This document shows, piece after piece, positions 34,701 to 48,428 of a DNA stretch of 64,000 nucleotides. A program made the translations under genes and the position numbers. The stretch is from positions 81,782,520 through 81,846,519 of the forward strand of contig CM069432.1 of the NCBI GenBank assembly GCA_035610365.1. Reading direction: 5' to 3'. The notes below the pieces were generated by a model. That model did no database searches, was not told the DNA's origin, and worked only from the letters and a program-made list of their open reading frames with translations. Positions within the stretch are counted from its first letter, which is position 1; every line of letters starts with the position of its first letter. The stretch comes from Aquatica leii. Taxonomy: Eukaryota > Arthropoda > Insecta > Coleoptera > Lampyridae.

Positions 34701-37304
34701 CTAAAGAAAGTGAGATCTGCTAATTATAAATATTTTCAAGTAGCAACTATAATAAAAACTTGTATTTATATAAATCTTTTATTAAAAATTTGATGCATAA
34801 ATGTAGTTCAATTTAGTATATTTACGATAAGAGTAAAATGTTTTTTATACGATATTTAGTCTGTGTAAATTAGATTTTGCACTTCAAGAGTAGGTAAATT
34901 AGATATAGTAGTTATTTATACATAAGATTTTATTATGAACACATAGTGAATAAAAATGTGTTTTATATTTCCTTAAACGCTAATAACGTTTTTACGTTTT
35001 AATTAAAAATTAGTACAAAGTTAATTTGAGTGGATTAATCCACCTTATAAAGTTTAAATTTTATTTTGACACATAAAATATAAACTATCAATCTCTAATG
35101 AAAACGATTTATTTTATTTGTACATTTAAAAAACACGCTCACTTATACAACACTAATTTTAAAAGTAATAATTAAATTATCGTATCTGCAGTTACATAAA
35201 GTTTTAACTACGCCTCTACAAAATTAATAATTACTTGTACAGTATATTTGAAACCAGCCGTGTAGATTTTTACATAGCAGATGTGAATGTATTATATAAG
35301 TTTTTAATTGTCAGACGCCCGCACATTGATGATTTTGGGAGTATCCTAGAAATAGGTTGAATCTATTTTTACTGTTGTGCAGTCACGACTACAACTAAGA
35401 ATCCTAACAGTGCAAATATCTGGGTCAATTATGCGTAAATTAAAATTTGTGAACATAATTTATTGTTTTTACAAGGATGAACTATGTCAAATATTTTTTA
35501 TATTGAACAATTAAGAATATTCAATCGCACGGTATTGTCTAAAACATCGGAATAAATTAGGCAAAAAATGTGTTCGTAATTACATTGAATAAATAAAAAT
35601 ACGTTTAATCAGTGAATAATTTTGTAAATTTAGGTAAGCTACTTTTTTAAATATTTTATTTGAATTTGTTACTATTGACAGATTTCTAAACATATTCAAA
35701 AACTAATTTATTGCTTTTAGTTCTTGGAAGTAAACAATAAAATTTTTAAATATTATTTTATACAATTATGTAACTATAGCTACGTTTTATTAATTAACTA
35801 ATTTATTTCTTTAAAAAAAATCAAGTGTTTGGGCGGAATGGTTTATGTAAATGTTGCTGCGTAGAATTGTATTAAATCTTTAGTAAAAAAGAAATATAAA
35901 TTAAACAAAACCATTTTCAATCATCTAACATTTTCAATAATACATTTTTTATCTAAATTAAAAACATTTTTCAATTAATAATGAGAGCAATGAATATTGT
36001 ATAGACTAAAATCGTACAATAATACAAATTTTACATGTATTTATACGAAATAAATAATTGCTAGTACTGAATTGTATTTTAAATTAAGTTTACATTAGCT
36101 ATTAATTATTTTTACCATTCAAATTTACTTTTTATTGTATCAATATATTGTAGTTTTTGGCATGTTAACATTTCTTACACAAACATTACATACATTCAAA
36201 ATGTGTGAATTATAATTATTTCCTCGAGTTTACTTACATACGGTATAATAGTTGTCGCTATAAAATTTGCTGTTTCATTAAAGTATATCTTATTACCCTA
36301 ATTTAGATTGCAAATGTTTAGTACATGTTAAAAATATATATTTAATATCTTTAATTACCATTATCCTTATCGTCAATAAAACTTCTAATCTACTACCAAT
36401 TACATACTAATTTTACTTGCTTGTTTCTTGGTAGACATACTGTAAAACCAGACAACATTTTCTGCTTTTTTTCTTTTTTTGCGGAATCATTTTTTTTTAC
36501 GTGGTACTAGACAAACTAAATAAATAGTAATTGATAAACAAAGTTGTCAACCAAATGATTAACTTTGTTCAGAAATAAATATAACTTGCTAGAGCAGTTA
36601 TCTGCACTATTGAGTTCTTATAAAAGTCAATTAGTACAGAAATGAAACAAATTAAAACAAATAATTAAACAACTCAAATATTGTATTAATAAAATATGAA
36701 ACATTGCAATAACCAGACTGTTTCTGAAGAACAAACTTTAAAAAGCACTAATAATCAAGTATTTATTGACTCCTTAATTAAAACTCTTAAAACCAAAAAT
36801 AAAACCAGAATGTGATAAAACAAACACATAATTAAAATAAGAAAAATATATGTGTTCTCAATTTCTGATATAATGTCTAAGTCGTTGTCTTCTGCTAGAT
36901 GCTCTTCAATTTCCACAGATTCACAAGATTTTTTTTGTCTTTTTTAAAGGTATAGTTATGCTTCTTACATGAGCTTCAACATTTTTATTCAGCATTTCTG
37001 TTGAAGTTAGAATTTGACATCTGCTATTTGCTAATTAAAATTAGCCTAATTCACATTACTATTTTTTCTTTTAATTTGGTTCTAACGTTCTAGTAAAAAT
37101 TACAATTTTTATTTTATTATTGTGGACCGAGTAGTAATATTTAAGTTTTTAGCAAATCACAAAGTCTAAGCAAAACACCCACAAAAACAGTACTAAAGTT
37201 TCGAATTTGAATAAAATTTGTTCAATAATTACCAAGGAAATGTAAAAAACTTTGCTTTTCAACAAGAACATCAATTCCCTATTTTATTTAAAATGTAAGT
37301 AGGT
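28775..37304. other. Long AT-rich stretch with a few weak signals
   Basis: No gene recognised. Weak signals are: a coherent but broken plus-strand frame at about 31529-31850 (ALRTDEYERPVALAV, and after a frameshift NEFVTQMLIWMPIIK) that I cannot assign; a GC-richer patch at 32740-32800 (gttcccgggcagtgcccat); a tRNA-like B-box at 33470-33497; and an acidic minus-strand frame near 36880-36935 (SVEIEEHLAEDNDLDIISE). The remainder is A/T-run sequence. Confidence 0.35.
33470..33497 (+). other. tRNA-like T-arm / B-box fragment
   Basis: ggttcaaatcctgcccgctac contains the RNA polymerase III B-box GGTTCAAATCC and is followed by a T run (ctttt). No matching acceptor strand, anticodon arm or A-box was found upstream, so it is not a tRNA gene. 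It could be a tRNA-derived SINE or a truncated tRNA copy. Confidence 0.3.
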
Positions 37305-37325
37305 TCTTCTTCTTCTTCTTCTTCA
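37305..37325. repeat. (TTC)7 microsatellite
   Basis: Seven uninterrupted TTC units. Confidence 0.95.
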
Positions 37326-38079
37326 TTTTATAACTCAGTTGTATCATACTCTAATTGTAAGCATTGTTATTTTATTATTTTTGTATATATACATTTGTAT
37401 AAACTAAAACCATTAAAGCAAATGTTTGATAGTGTGTACCCAGCAGATTTGACACTTAGTTTTAACTGGTTTTAGGAATAAGAAATCTGTCGATGACTTA
37501 GTCTTAAAGAACAATTTGGTGTGATCTTACTTTTATTTAGTTATTATATTTTCCATTTTTATTGTTATCGAATGAAACTAATTCTGAGTACAAAGAGTAA
37601 GATATTTAAATTTAATTAAAATAAAGAAGTTTTATTACAATACAGTTTTTGTTCTATCCAATACAGCAATATTTTTTAAATTAGTTTTTTTTTCTTTGAT
37701 TTATTAGTTGTTAAAATTTGTACTTGTGCAACGTGTAGCAACTTAACATTCAACTTATATTAAATATTTCATTAATGAATATAATTTTATTACAAACATG
37801 TAACACATGATTGCACAGGTTTTTCTAATGTTTATTTGTTTTTTTCAGAAATTTTTAATATCACTACTTTATTAATACATTTCTTTTCATGAGAAATATA
37901 GTTACAATTGACACAATGATAGAGAGAAATAGTATGACCACAGCATGATAGCAATTTGCCTACATAAATAAATACCATTATTAACAAACAACATAAATTA
38001 ACTATATTACGTTGATGTCCCACTTGTAGATTTAAAATAACAGGTTTTTTGTAAGACTATACCAATAATTATCAACAAG

Positions 38080-38460
38080 TTAATATGTCAGCTCCCGTAT
38101 CTGCTAAAAGTAAAGCAGATGATCGCCTACAACAATGACCCGTGTATTCAGTTGGTTGCGACAATTTCAAAATCTTTGCTATATCAGATGGAATTTTAGC
38201 AAAAGTGTGAACTCCAATCACTTGAGTTGTGCATTTTGCATAGCAGTAATTTACAAAAAAAAACTGTTATGCATGCAATGTGATGATCTTAGATGCCAAT
38301 ATTTTGTAAATAATTTATAATTATCTACGTCATTCGTATTGTCGTTTTTGATGGCAAATTGCAGTCTCTTACTATTTTTGTAATTTTGTAATTTGACTGC
38401 CACATTCAATTTTTTTAATTCATTTCGACGACAAGCACCGCTAACTCTTATAAATAACAC
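38080..38460 (-). pseudogene. Second Crypton-like tyrosine recombinase fragment
   Basis: On the minus strand 38460-38251 reads IRVSGACRRNELKKLN, the box-I arginine block with GACRR intact. After a frame change the strand reads QVIGVHTFAKIPSDIAKIL. The H-x-x-R block follows as EYTGHCCRRSSALLLADTGA (about 38145-38086). The tryptophan and tyrosine part that should follow is missing; sequence diverges below about 38080. It differs from the copy at 17.5 kb (GHCCRRSS against GHCLRRSS) and keeps several residues that copy has lost. About 125 codons remain. Confidence 0.75.
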
Positions 38461-38675
38461 AACCTAAACAATATACAAATGCATAAATTATTATACAAGC
38501 ACTATGTACCTATACGACTAACCTTATACATTCGGGTTCGGGGCAACCTTAAGAAACACTGTAATTTGTTTTTGAGTGAATACACGAGATTTTTTGGGTT
38601 TGTAACTAACATTTTATTTTTTTAAGAACGTTTTTAACTTTAAAAATTTGCATAAATCAATGTCATGTTTTATAT

Positions 38676-39105
38676 TGAAACGTTCTCAAATTTAAGAGCC
38701 TTCTCGCAGTTGTTATCTATCTTCTAAAACGTATACCGAAGATACGGAACATTCGAGAAGGATTTCCAAAATGTGTATAAATACGGAACAAACAAATCGT
38801 AGGTCAGTAATTTTTGTAATTCAGTGACGGCAGTGTTAAGAAGATTATTCAAATTTAAATAAATAACTGACTAACGCGTATTATAAATAAATCTACGAAG
38901 TACATAACTTTAACGTAAACAATAAGAGTTAAACAAGTGTGTGAAGTAATCCGCGGACTTTATCTTATCTTCGTGTAAGTGATATAAATTATAGTGTAAG
39001 TGCTTTTATTAAATATTCTTACAGTTAATTAGTTCGGTTAGTTTAAACGTGTACATATTTTTAGTATAAGTAAAAATAAATTAGTTTTTAATGAAATTCG
39101 TTACA
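38676..39105 (+). repeat. Solo gypsy LTR with ATAT duplication
   Basis: 430 bp, opening TGAAACGTTC and closing TTCGTTACA. It aligns along its length with the LTRs of the 48-54.6 kb element, sharing aaatcgtaggtcagt, atcttatctt, gtgatataaattatagtg and aataaattagtttt. It is flanked by ATAT on both sides (38672-38675 and 39106-39109), a 4-bp duplication as made by Ty3/gypsy integrases. Its TATA-like tataaata and TCAGT initiator are preserved. No internal element sequence is present, so it arose by LTR-LTR recombination. It is clearly more diverged than the full element. Confidence 0.88.
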
Positions 39106-42100
39106 ATATCTAATGTTTTCTTTAACATAGAGTAGGTGCACCAAAGCAAAGCAACCTTTATAGTTTTCATTAATGTATAAGATAAAAGCACATTTTCAGA
39201 AATATTTTTAACGTTTCGCTCGCCGAATCAATCCATAAAACATTTGTATGCTTTTTCATATATGTTGCAATTTCTCGTGCAGCAAATCTTGTGCTACTGC
39301 CGTTCCTTCTTCGTGCACATCTAGCGCAGTGCAAATTTCACTTTTGGAGCTACTGCTCATCATGAACTTAAACTGTACCACGTTCACAGACTATATAAAT
39401 CACTCTAATAAGAATCAATCACTATCAGAATAAAGAAACCAATGAAAAATACTAAACAAAGTTTTTATTTGATATAACAACAAATTTTGTTTGTTACGGC
39501 ATACGCGATAAAATTGAATTAGCGGCCGTGAAATAGTTGCAGACGTAAAGTATTTACGGACGTGAAGTGTTTGCAGATGTAAAGTAATCAAAAAAGTGAC
39601 ATTTCACTTACTGTCAAAAAGACGTAAAGTCATACTTTAGGGTTGTGTAGACGGAAAACGTATTTAATAAACACGATTTAAAACCGGTCAAGGGTCTTTC
39701 AACATTTATCATAAAGGTTTGAACAAAAAACGACTTAACGAAGCTTTGTTTTTTTATTATGGACTACTTAAAACAAAAAAATCCTAAAAATATTAACATT
39801 TGAATTTTCCGACTGATATGGCGGACTATACAAAAACTACTAAGGGACATTCATTTATGCCAAGTGACAAAGGCTTTGCTGTGGTTAAGAGATTTTTTTT
39901 AATAAAAAATATGCTGAAATAGTCGTCACGTTAAACTCAAGAAAATTATTCTGTTTGTCTAATAGGTAAAAAACAGCCTGTTAAAAATTTACAAAAGATG
40001 ATAGTCACAATTTTAGAAAAAAACTGCCTGTGTACTTTCTACGGCAGAAACGTTCCAAAAAATAACATTTTTTTAACATTGTAACTTTCATGCAGTTCAC
40101 TCGCTCAGAAGAAAAAATAATTATGTCTTTGATCGACACTACATCAATGGTCTCACTGAGCTTGAATTTAAACTTAGTAAGTACATCTACATAAATCACT
40201 TTCTTTACAATGAGTTGCCTATCCAGAGGTCAAGATACTAATTAGTGCTAAAAAATAATATTCATAAAGAAATTTAAACGATTTACTTGCGACCAAGGAG
40301 AATCTATTAAAATGTTTATGAAGAATATTAAATATTTACTCAATAATGTACTTATTAAAAAAACATCTGTAAAGTATTGGTAGCAGCAAATATTCCGTAA
40401 TACAAATTAAAGATCCCAAAATTTAAATTGTTTTGAGAGAAATGCACTAATAAACACATTCTTAACAAATTCACTATAAGAAAAAGATGCCTTAGAACTT
40501 GTACAAAATGGTTGTGAAAGACGCTGTATCAAAATTAATGTACGTCAAGACACATTTCTCTAAATTGCCAAAAGTAATCAAAAAATTATAAACTGGTAGT
40601 ACTTTAATAAAAGAAAATTTTCTTGTTAGTAAAGATATTTGTGAGAAACTTTAATCGGCATCTACAGTTTTGGACGCAAAAATAAATTGGTGTTAAAAAA
40701 TAATCGTGGTAACAAGTTATTTAATTAAATTTGTCAAATTTTGCAAATGCAAATTTTACTTTTGCGCCTGTAATGTATAGTATGATCTTAATCGATTACA
40801 CAATATATATTTGTTGTTCACTTAGAAAAGGCAATCTTAATCGATTTTCATGTTTAATTTTATATTTTATGTTATATTTTGATATTTTTTATATACAGTA
40901 GAAGTAAAAATTCCGGCAGTCCGGTCATAAGTCCATAAGACGCTTGTAATCATAAATCGTTTAGTAAGTTAGTTATTATATGATTTTTAACGGTAAAAAA
41001 AACTTTAAATTTTGTTTCTGGTAAAATCTTTTAAGGAATTTCTATACATTTTGTAGGTTAATATTTTCAGTCTTGTAAAAACTACGTATTAAATTACATT
41101 TGCAACATAACAGTGTTTGTTGAGAAATTTTATACTGTTTGAATAACGGTGCTGTTAAAGTTGAAGTTGAAGATGTCGTGTGTTGAAAAAAGCTGTGTCG
41201 ATTGAAACTTTATTACCAATTATAAATTTTTTAAGGAATTAGTATACATTTTGTATGTAAACATTCAAGTACAAAAGGAGGATTCTATTGTTATAGATTT
41301 AAGATTAAATATAGTTACTTTTTTGAATCAACTGGAGATGATGGTGTTTTATTAAATTTAGATAGAATCGAGAAAATCTTGAATTGCAAATTTCTTAATT
41401 CCCATAAACAATCAAACATTGTAGATTTTTTTAAATAATTATGTTGTATGTTTACATTTTGTTTTACATATGTATATGTAGTATCAAATTAAAACTTTAA
41501 ATAAAAATTTGTATGTTTTTTAACAATACGATAATTATTAAGCAACTTTAGTTAACAAGTAAACATGTCAACAGTCCTTTGAGTTACTTATTAAACGATT
41601 TATATACTGTAGTACCAAACTTTAAAAATAAGTAATGATCTGTAATATTTGTTAAACAAATTATGCTTATCTTCAATTGGAGAACATTGAAATTGGACCA
41701 TTGCCAACTCAGATTACGATTAGATGACTTTGGAGTACAAAAATACTTATATCATTGATTTATACCATCTGCTAGGTACTACCATTCTATATAATTCATC
41801 TTAAAAAAAACTATTTAAGGAACTACTAGAACATTTAAAAAACGCAGCAAACTACACTAAATTTTAAGATGACCACTAATTTAACTAAATAGTTTTTAAA
41901 ATACATTCCTTTTATTTATATGAATAATTGGTTAAAATTTTAATTTGTAAAATACTTTTAACAGAATAATTAATGATTATGTATTAGCGTAAAAATTTAA
42001 TTTGTATAGAAAATAATAACAATCAATACATAATCTCATAACCAACAAATGCATTTGTAAAAGTTGAATTTGTTTTGTAAAGAACTAACTAGTATATTTT

Positions 42101-43716
42101 TAAAAAATTGTTATTCTACAACATCTCTTCCGCATACTTAATGAAAATATATGATCTTTTAAATTTAAATTTAACTTAGTTTCTTAAGTTTTTTTATTTT
42201 AATTTTAATTGCGTTTTTAGGTTATTATTTGTTGTTTAATTAATCTTATTCAGTGTTTTTTATAAATGTTTATAACATACCAATTTATATGTACTATAGA
42301 TGCAATCTTTATTAATTTTTATTACACGCTTTTGCCAGTTTTGAAGATACTATTTTCATATGTTGTATATGTTTTTAGTTATTTAATATTTATACCTAAA
42401 TAAATGTTTGGTTTTAAATTTCATTGTACAAATGTAAATACCGATAAAGACATATTTGTGTAAGATGTTTAATCTGTTTAATTACGAAAACGTTTTGTGT
42501 GACGTTTTAACAATTATTTTGCAATAAGTTCTATATAATTTAAAGCATATCTTTATTTGTTTAACGATACTTTTAATAATGACAATTTTGAACAAACGCG
42601 CCTTAAAATACGCCTAAGTACATTTGATAATTAGAAAATGTATAATTAGGCATAGTTGCTACATTATTGAAAGTTATTGATAATAAAATTATAAAACTTT
42701 AGTAATTGTAAATGTAAATGTATATACTAAAAAATATTATTACGTTCTTTTTTTGTTAATTCAAAATTTTTACTAAAGGAATTGTTTTATGTAATTATGA
42801 CAAATTTAAATTTAAATTGATTTTCATTACGAATATTCATAATTAAGTAATAATAAGTAATAATAGTATAATTTAAATAATTATTTTTAATTTTTTGTAG
42901 AAGCAGTGTTATTACTCACAGTGTTCGAATTGCAGTAAGTGTTTTGATACAATTTTTTTATTAAACTTTTTCTTAACCACATACATTCTCCGCAAAAGTC
43001 ATGATTTTCACAAAACACGAAATACCATCTATAAAAATAAGTAGTAAAAATTGTATTTATCTTCAGGTAACAAATACACTAAAAACATGTTATTTCCAAA
43101 TGAAGTTTAAATATAAGAAATACTAAAACAATACAAAAATTTGTTCATAAAACCTAACGATATTGTTGGTTGACGTTCTCGTTATTTGATTAAGTTTAGA
43201 AAAGATAATGTTGTAAGTAAAAACGAAATACTACGTAACTTGCTAAAATGGAAAGCCATGGAAGGATAGTAAATGTAAAGTACAAAAAAAGATTTAGTGT
43301 TTGATATGCCAATAGAATACAGTATTGTTCATGAGTCTTGCGGCTTCTAATTGTATGCCTATGATTCCAAATAAAGTTTTAACAACAAATGAGATAGAAA
43401 GCTTAATAAAAAATGCGTTTTCTGCTTTATTCTGATTGCAATAAAAAACTAATTTAAAAAATATGGCATTGTAATAGACTTCTTGAAATTTGAATTTAAT
43501 TAGAATTTATTTACATACTGACAGCATTTGAATGTTTTGGATACTAATTTCACCAGGACGTTCTAAACATCAATATCGTTTTTTTTTAAATTTTAGATTG
43601 GATTATCACGTTTACAAAAAAAAATTCTTAAACATACAACTAACAAAGAAATTCTGGCTTCAAAATTTTGTTGTAGCACTATACCCTGCATTGTAAAAAA
43701 TAATACAAACATTTTT

Positions 43717-43736
43717 CAGATCAGATCAGATCAGAT
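43717..43736. repeat. (CAGAT)4 microsatellite
   Basis: Four perfect CAGAT units. Confidence 0.9.
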
Positions 43737-45844
43737 TTTCAGATATCACAGACAGTAGTAGGTAATTTGCGGCATATTTGTTCTGAAATCATTTAAACTT
43801 TTTCACATACAAACTACTTGGATGAAATAGAAATTATAAAGTTAATCTGATTCCTTAAATCATAAATATATTGGTTATTAACAACAATTAAATATAAAAA
43901 TTATGTATATTCTAAAGTTTTAATGTTTACATAATTTTTTTTAGTAAAATTAAAAATGTTAACAATAATAATATTTGAACTCTGTCATTTCTAACATATA
44001 AAAACAATAATTACTGTTTTAATTTAATACTACACGATTTCATGTTTTATTGGTTTCATTATGTACATATATACTCAGTTACAAATTTTTAATATTATTT
44101 TTAATATTTAATTTTATCATTTAGTTTTTTTTATCGACTTATCTAAAGAAATGTTTCCTATGTTAGATGAATTACGTTGTAAATTAATTGGCCAGACACA
44201 TTGATCAAAAAGGTCAATACGTAGAACGCTAATTTAGGGCATGACACATAATACAATAGATAAAATTATAATGTGAAATAAAGATAGATATAATTTTTGT
44301 ATTATTATAACCCCATTTCAAAGCTTTGCGCTGACAACTTCTACGCATGCATTTGCTTATCTTACAATTAATTATGTATTGTTAACAAAAACTGCTAATT
44401 AAGCAAAATGAGTAATTAAAAATTCAACAAAACAAATTCAAATCACTTAACGAGAAGGTGTAAAGTTAAAACTGTTGAGAAAACGTTAAAATAAGCTCAG
44501 CCAGTCATTTTTCAATTTGGTTTGCATGTGCTATAATTTAAGGCGTGGAAAATTGTGGCAATCGAGTATTTAATTAAAAGCATTACATTCACCTAAAAAA
44601 TAGAACAAAACGACATTGACATTGACCAATAAGATATTTTAGTTTTTGAACACTGATAAATACTGATATCATTTAAAGGAAAGGAATGTTAGATTACACA
44701 TTTGGCAATATAAGTAACAAGTTACGAAATACAGATATTGCAACTACTCTTGCACATTACTATTATTTATTATTAAATGTTTTGAAAATATTAGTTTCCA
44801 CAATTGGTACATCTTAAAATACAAAAGAATTCAAGTTCTTATAATGCAAACTTTGAACAATGAACCAAATTCGAGTATTTTTTTAAATTACAGATGTTTC
44901 TTTTATCTATATGATATGACAAATAATGGTGCAGGAACATCTAAATATTGTTGAAACATTTTTGTTTATTTTTTTAAATTATGGTACATTTTTTATTAAT
45001 TAAAAACTGAAAATCAATTTACAAAAAAATATGTACCTGTGTGACAACTATTTTATCACAAATGTTATACTCTATCAGAATTATAAAAAAATTGTTATAC
45101 CAAACTAGTCAACACTAACCGAATTTGTTTCGAATCTCATTGACAGCTTAAAGATAACATCGGTTTGTTTTCATAATCCGAAACCCTTAAGTTCCTATTG
45201 AAACTAAGCAACTTCGTTTTTGCCAAGGATTAGACTTCTTTAAAATACATACATACGTTCGAATAATTCCCCTATTATGAATACTTTAAGACAATGTTTG
45301 ATAACCGTAACAAAACAGTAAACAGATAATTATTATTAAATTATTAAATCAAATTAATTATAAAACATTGTGATATTAATACTTTTTTTTATTAACGCCC
45401 GTAACTCAAACAGTACAATTTTGTACAAAATTTCATTTAAAGAATTAAATAAATTGTATTTCTACTAAACAAGTTTTTTTGTAAAAAGTGTAAAATGTAT
45501 TTAAAAAACTTATCACGTGTTGTTTGTCAAAACAATATAAAATGAATTTGCTTATTTTTATAAAACGCAATAGGTACCTACCGATGTAACCGCCAAAGCA
45601 GTAAACCTTTACTTATTTACAATTTTAAAATAATATACTTAAATCTCTTACAATAACAAACAACGACTAACTCACTCGCGTAGCATACGCCTCTTATATA
45701 TAATAGAGTTTTTTGGTCCCATCCGCTATCTCCTAAATTACAACCAAATGTTTTATACGTCAAAGTGCACTATATGACGTGTAAAATTTTCGTGTTTTTC
45801 ATTAAATGTTTTATTTAACAATTAACTATTTTTTTGACTCAGTG

Positions 45845-45895
45845 GAGCGAGCTTGATGGAGTGTTCATCTAGAACACGAAACGTCGCAATAAACT
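45845..45895 (+). ncRNA. Possible decayed hammerhead-type motif
   Basis: The order is ttgatgga, a 6-bp stem gtgttc/gaacac with loop atcta, then gaaac and gtc. This is the hammerhead order core-1, stem II, GAAA, short ACGU stem III, cleavage triplet. Core-1 deviates from CTGATGA in two places, and only about two base pairs of stem I are evident. It may be a relic of another Penelope-like terminal repeat, or chance. Confidence 0.3.
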
Positions 45896-47957
45896 GAAGT
45901 AGTTGCTTCTTTCTCTACCTTCTATAAGAAGGGATCATTAATTTGATCATCACAGAAAATAAAGTGTAAAGATTTAATTACCACAAATTAAGTTATGGGT
46001 AACGAAATCTTTTTTAAATAAGCTAGTTTTCTTTAAACAGAAAAATAAAAAAAAATACATTGTTTTACGAATAAATGGACTCTATAATTAATTACATCGT
46101 TACTGTTTTCTAATTTATATTTCTGCAAACATTATTAACGTTTTGTTTACGTAATGATTTCGCCGTTTTTAACATTTTTGGAATTTTGACCAACAAACAT
46201 TTTTGACTTTTTGACCAGTTTCCATATCACATACGTATGTTGGTAAAGTTCAAAGCATATTTGGGATTTTGCTTTTCGGTGCTATAACAGTTTGGCAATT
46301 TGTCTTCTAGATTATTTTTGAAGCTTTGACCATTTTTGGCATTTGGTTTATGGTACTTTTTTGGCGATTAGACCACAACTTGTGTCCATTTGTCGTTTTG
46401 TCTTTTTGATAGGCCCTGATCCGTAATTTTTTATTACTTTTCTAATATTTAAAATTCTTTGTTTAACAAAAATTGGTTTTCTTATGACACTAATATATTA
46501 AATCGAGACGTTATAAATATTGCATACTTTTATCTATAAAACACTAAAATTAAACTCAAAAAGTTTTTCGCAAAATTATTATAATAACTTAAAACTATTT
46601 GAATCCTAAATTGACTTTGCGTAAACTTTTAAGCTTCTAAGTGAGCTCTTAAAATTAAAAACACAATTAAGAACTTTTTTATTTAATTTTTGAATCATGC
46701 TAGAAACAACCATTTGTCTTAAAGGAACGTAAAAAAGAGTTTAAGAAAAAAAAGTAGATATTGAATTAGTAAAGATAAATCTAAAAAACAATTTGAATAG
46801 ACAAAAAGATCAAACAAACAGTATAAAATTCGTTAGCATTTGATAAAACTGTACGAGTATTAAAAATATGCAGTAGACTCTTTCAAATCATTACTTTTTT
46901 GTTGTGTATATTAAAAGAGGTTTGTTGCAGAAATAAAGATGAATGTTTCCCATCAATTTTTAGTATTTATATTCTCTAATTATTTTATCAAATAACTACT
47001 TTCAAAAAAATTGGCAACAGTTTATAAACTGCGCTATTTTTACATATTACATTTATTTATCAAGAGCGTGCTAATTTTAACAAGAACATAGTTTATTGGT
47101 AAACTTCTAAAATAGCCTATCATAGTGTTAAATAAAGGTTTTGTTTTAAAATAAAAATCGTTTAACATTTGATCATTTTTAATTATAAACAATATTATAT
47201 ATCTCATATGTTCTAATATTATTTAACTAAGATTAAATTTACTTTTACTATCATATTGACATATTGTTTAGTTGTATTACTATTATGATATGTTTTTTTA
47301 GTAAAAGCACTTGCTCCAGATTCTTAAAACAGAAAAAATTAAATAACAACCATATGCAATTGAAAAATAAATTAATGTTGAAACCAATATAGAGTTGATT
47401 TTAGGCAGTACATATATTAACATTTTAATTATTATTAGTTTTTAATGCAATAATTCTAAAATAAATTTAATCTGATACAATTTTATGTTTCTATTGATAA
47501 AACTAAATCTACAATTAATCTAATAACTTCATTTTTCTCATTACGGGTCTACTCTTACTTGGTACAGCTTTATTTCTTTTTGTTAAGCTTTAACTATCCA
47601 TTTATGCAGTCCTTCTTCTAACTGAATACGAACTGCATCCTTCTCATTTTCATTTTCACTACTTACAGAAAGAAATATGTTATATAATAACAAAAAATGA
47701 ACTCACTATCTTTTCAGTCATACTTACAATAAATCAAAGTTAAATTCACTTACAAGCTTTAGTTTATACCTTTAAGAAACGTGTTAAAATATTTTTGGGT
47801 ATGCCGGTATAATCAAAAATATTTCTTAAACATTTGGCATATAGTTTTCCTAAATTTTAACGTTGCCAAACGTTTTGTAACTAACTAATAGTAAATTAAG
47901 TATCAAGAACAGTAAGGGTTTTTGTGTTGTCTGAGACCGGTAGAGCTCTTAACGTAA

Positions 47958-48408
47958 TGAAACGTCCGAGAAATTACTTGCAAATGCAAGAGTCTTCTAG
48001 AACTGTTATCTAGTTTCTAGAAAATATAGCGAAAAGTGAGGAACGATCGAGAAGAATTCGCTGATGTCTATAAAAGCCGAAGATGGAAATCGTAGGTCAG
48101 TTATTGCTGGAATGTGAAAGCATGCAGTATTAAGAAGGTTATCAAGTTGAAATAAATACGTATCACGCGCGGCGTTTTAAATAAATAACAGTGTACACCG
48201 AATCGAGTGAACGTGACTATCAGCTGTGAAATCCGAGAACGTTATCTTATCTTAAGTGATATAAATTATAGTGTAAGTGTTTTTATTAAATATTATTATT
48301 AGATTTAATTAGCTCAGTTAAATTTAAAAGTGCATATTTTTCTAGAATAAGTAAACGTAGTTTTAATCGTTTAAATAAATTAGTTTTTTAAGTAATAAAT
48401 TCGTAACA
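47958..48408 (+). repeat. Gypsy 5' LTR
   Basis: 451 bp, TGAAACGTC...CGTAACA. U3 contains the promoter (annotated separately). R begins near 48099 and an AATAAA polyadenylation signal lies close downstream at about 48149. It is nearly identical to the 3' LTR. Confidence 0.95.
48067..48105 (+). promoter_or_regulatory. Gypsy LTR core promoter
   Basis: TATAAAA at 48069-48075 and an arthropod initiator TCAGT at 48097-48101, with the A at 48099 about 30 bases from the TATA start. The same arrangement is found in the 3' LTR and in the diverged solo LTR, so it is conserved. Confidence 0.8.
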
Positions 48409-48410
48409 TT

Positions 48411-48428
48411 TGGTGTAAAGGTGTGGAG
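48411..48428 (+). other. Putative primer-binding site
   Basis: TGGTGTAAAGGTGTGGAG begins two bases after the LTR, as expected for minus-strand priming by a tRNA 3' end (which starts TGG after CCA). I cannot match it confidently to a particular tRNA. Confidence 0.5.

Larger units (their letters stand above)
39110..47953. other. Long AT-rich stretch with few signals
   Basis: At 39520-39600 there are loosely repeated phrases about gacgtaaagt/gacgtgaagt. A plus-strand frame at 39820-39890 reads KGHSFMPSDKGFAVVKRF, faintly like an uncharacterised multi-copy protein family. A cagtagaagtaaaaattccggcagtccgg motif at 40898-40927 resembles a Tc1-type end, with no partner found. A T-rich stretch at 46140-46430 repeats words such as tttttgac. 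Nothing else was recognised. Confidence 0.35.

Noticed and set aside
36880..36935. Acidic minus-strand frame as a possible host exon
   Set aside because: Short, without splice signals or recognised similarity.
39820..39900. Plus-strand frame GHSFMPSDKGF as a transposon protein
   Set aside because: Too short and interrupted; the resemblance to an uncharacterised family is from memory only.
37305..43736. Short tandem repeats as a possible CRISPR array
   Set aside because: They are simple microsatellites without spacers, and the genome is eukaryotic.
46140..46430. Recurring words such as tttttgac and ttttggca
   Set aside because: Irregular spacing and a T-rich bias explain the impression; no unit length could be defined.
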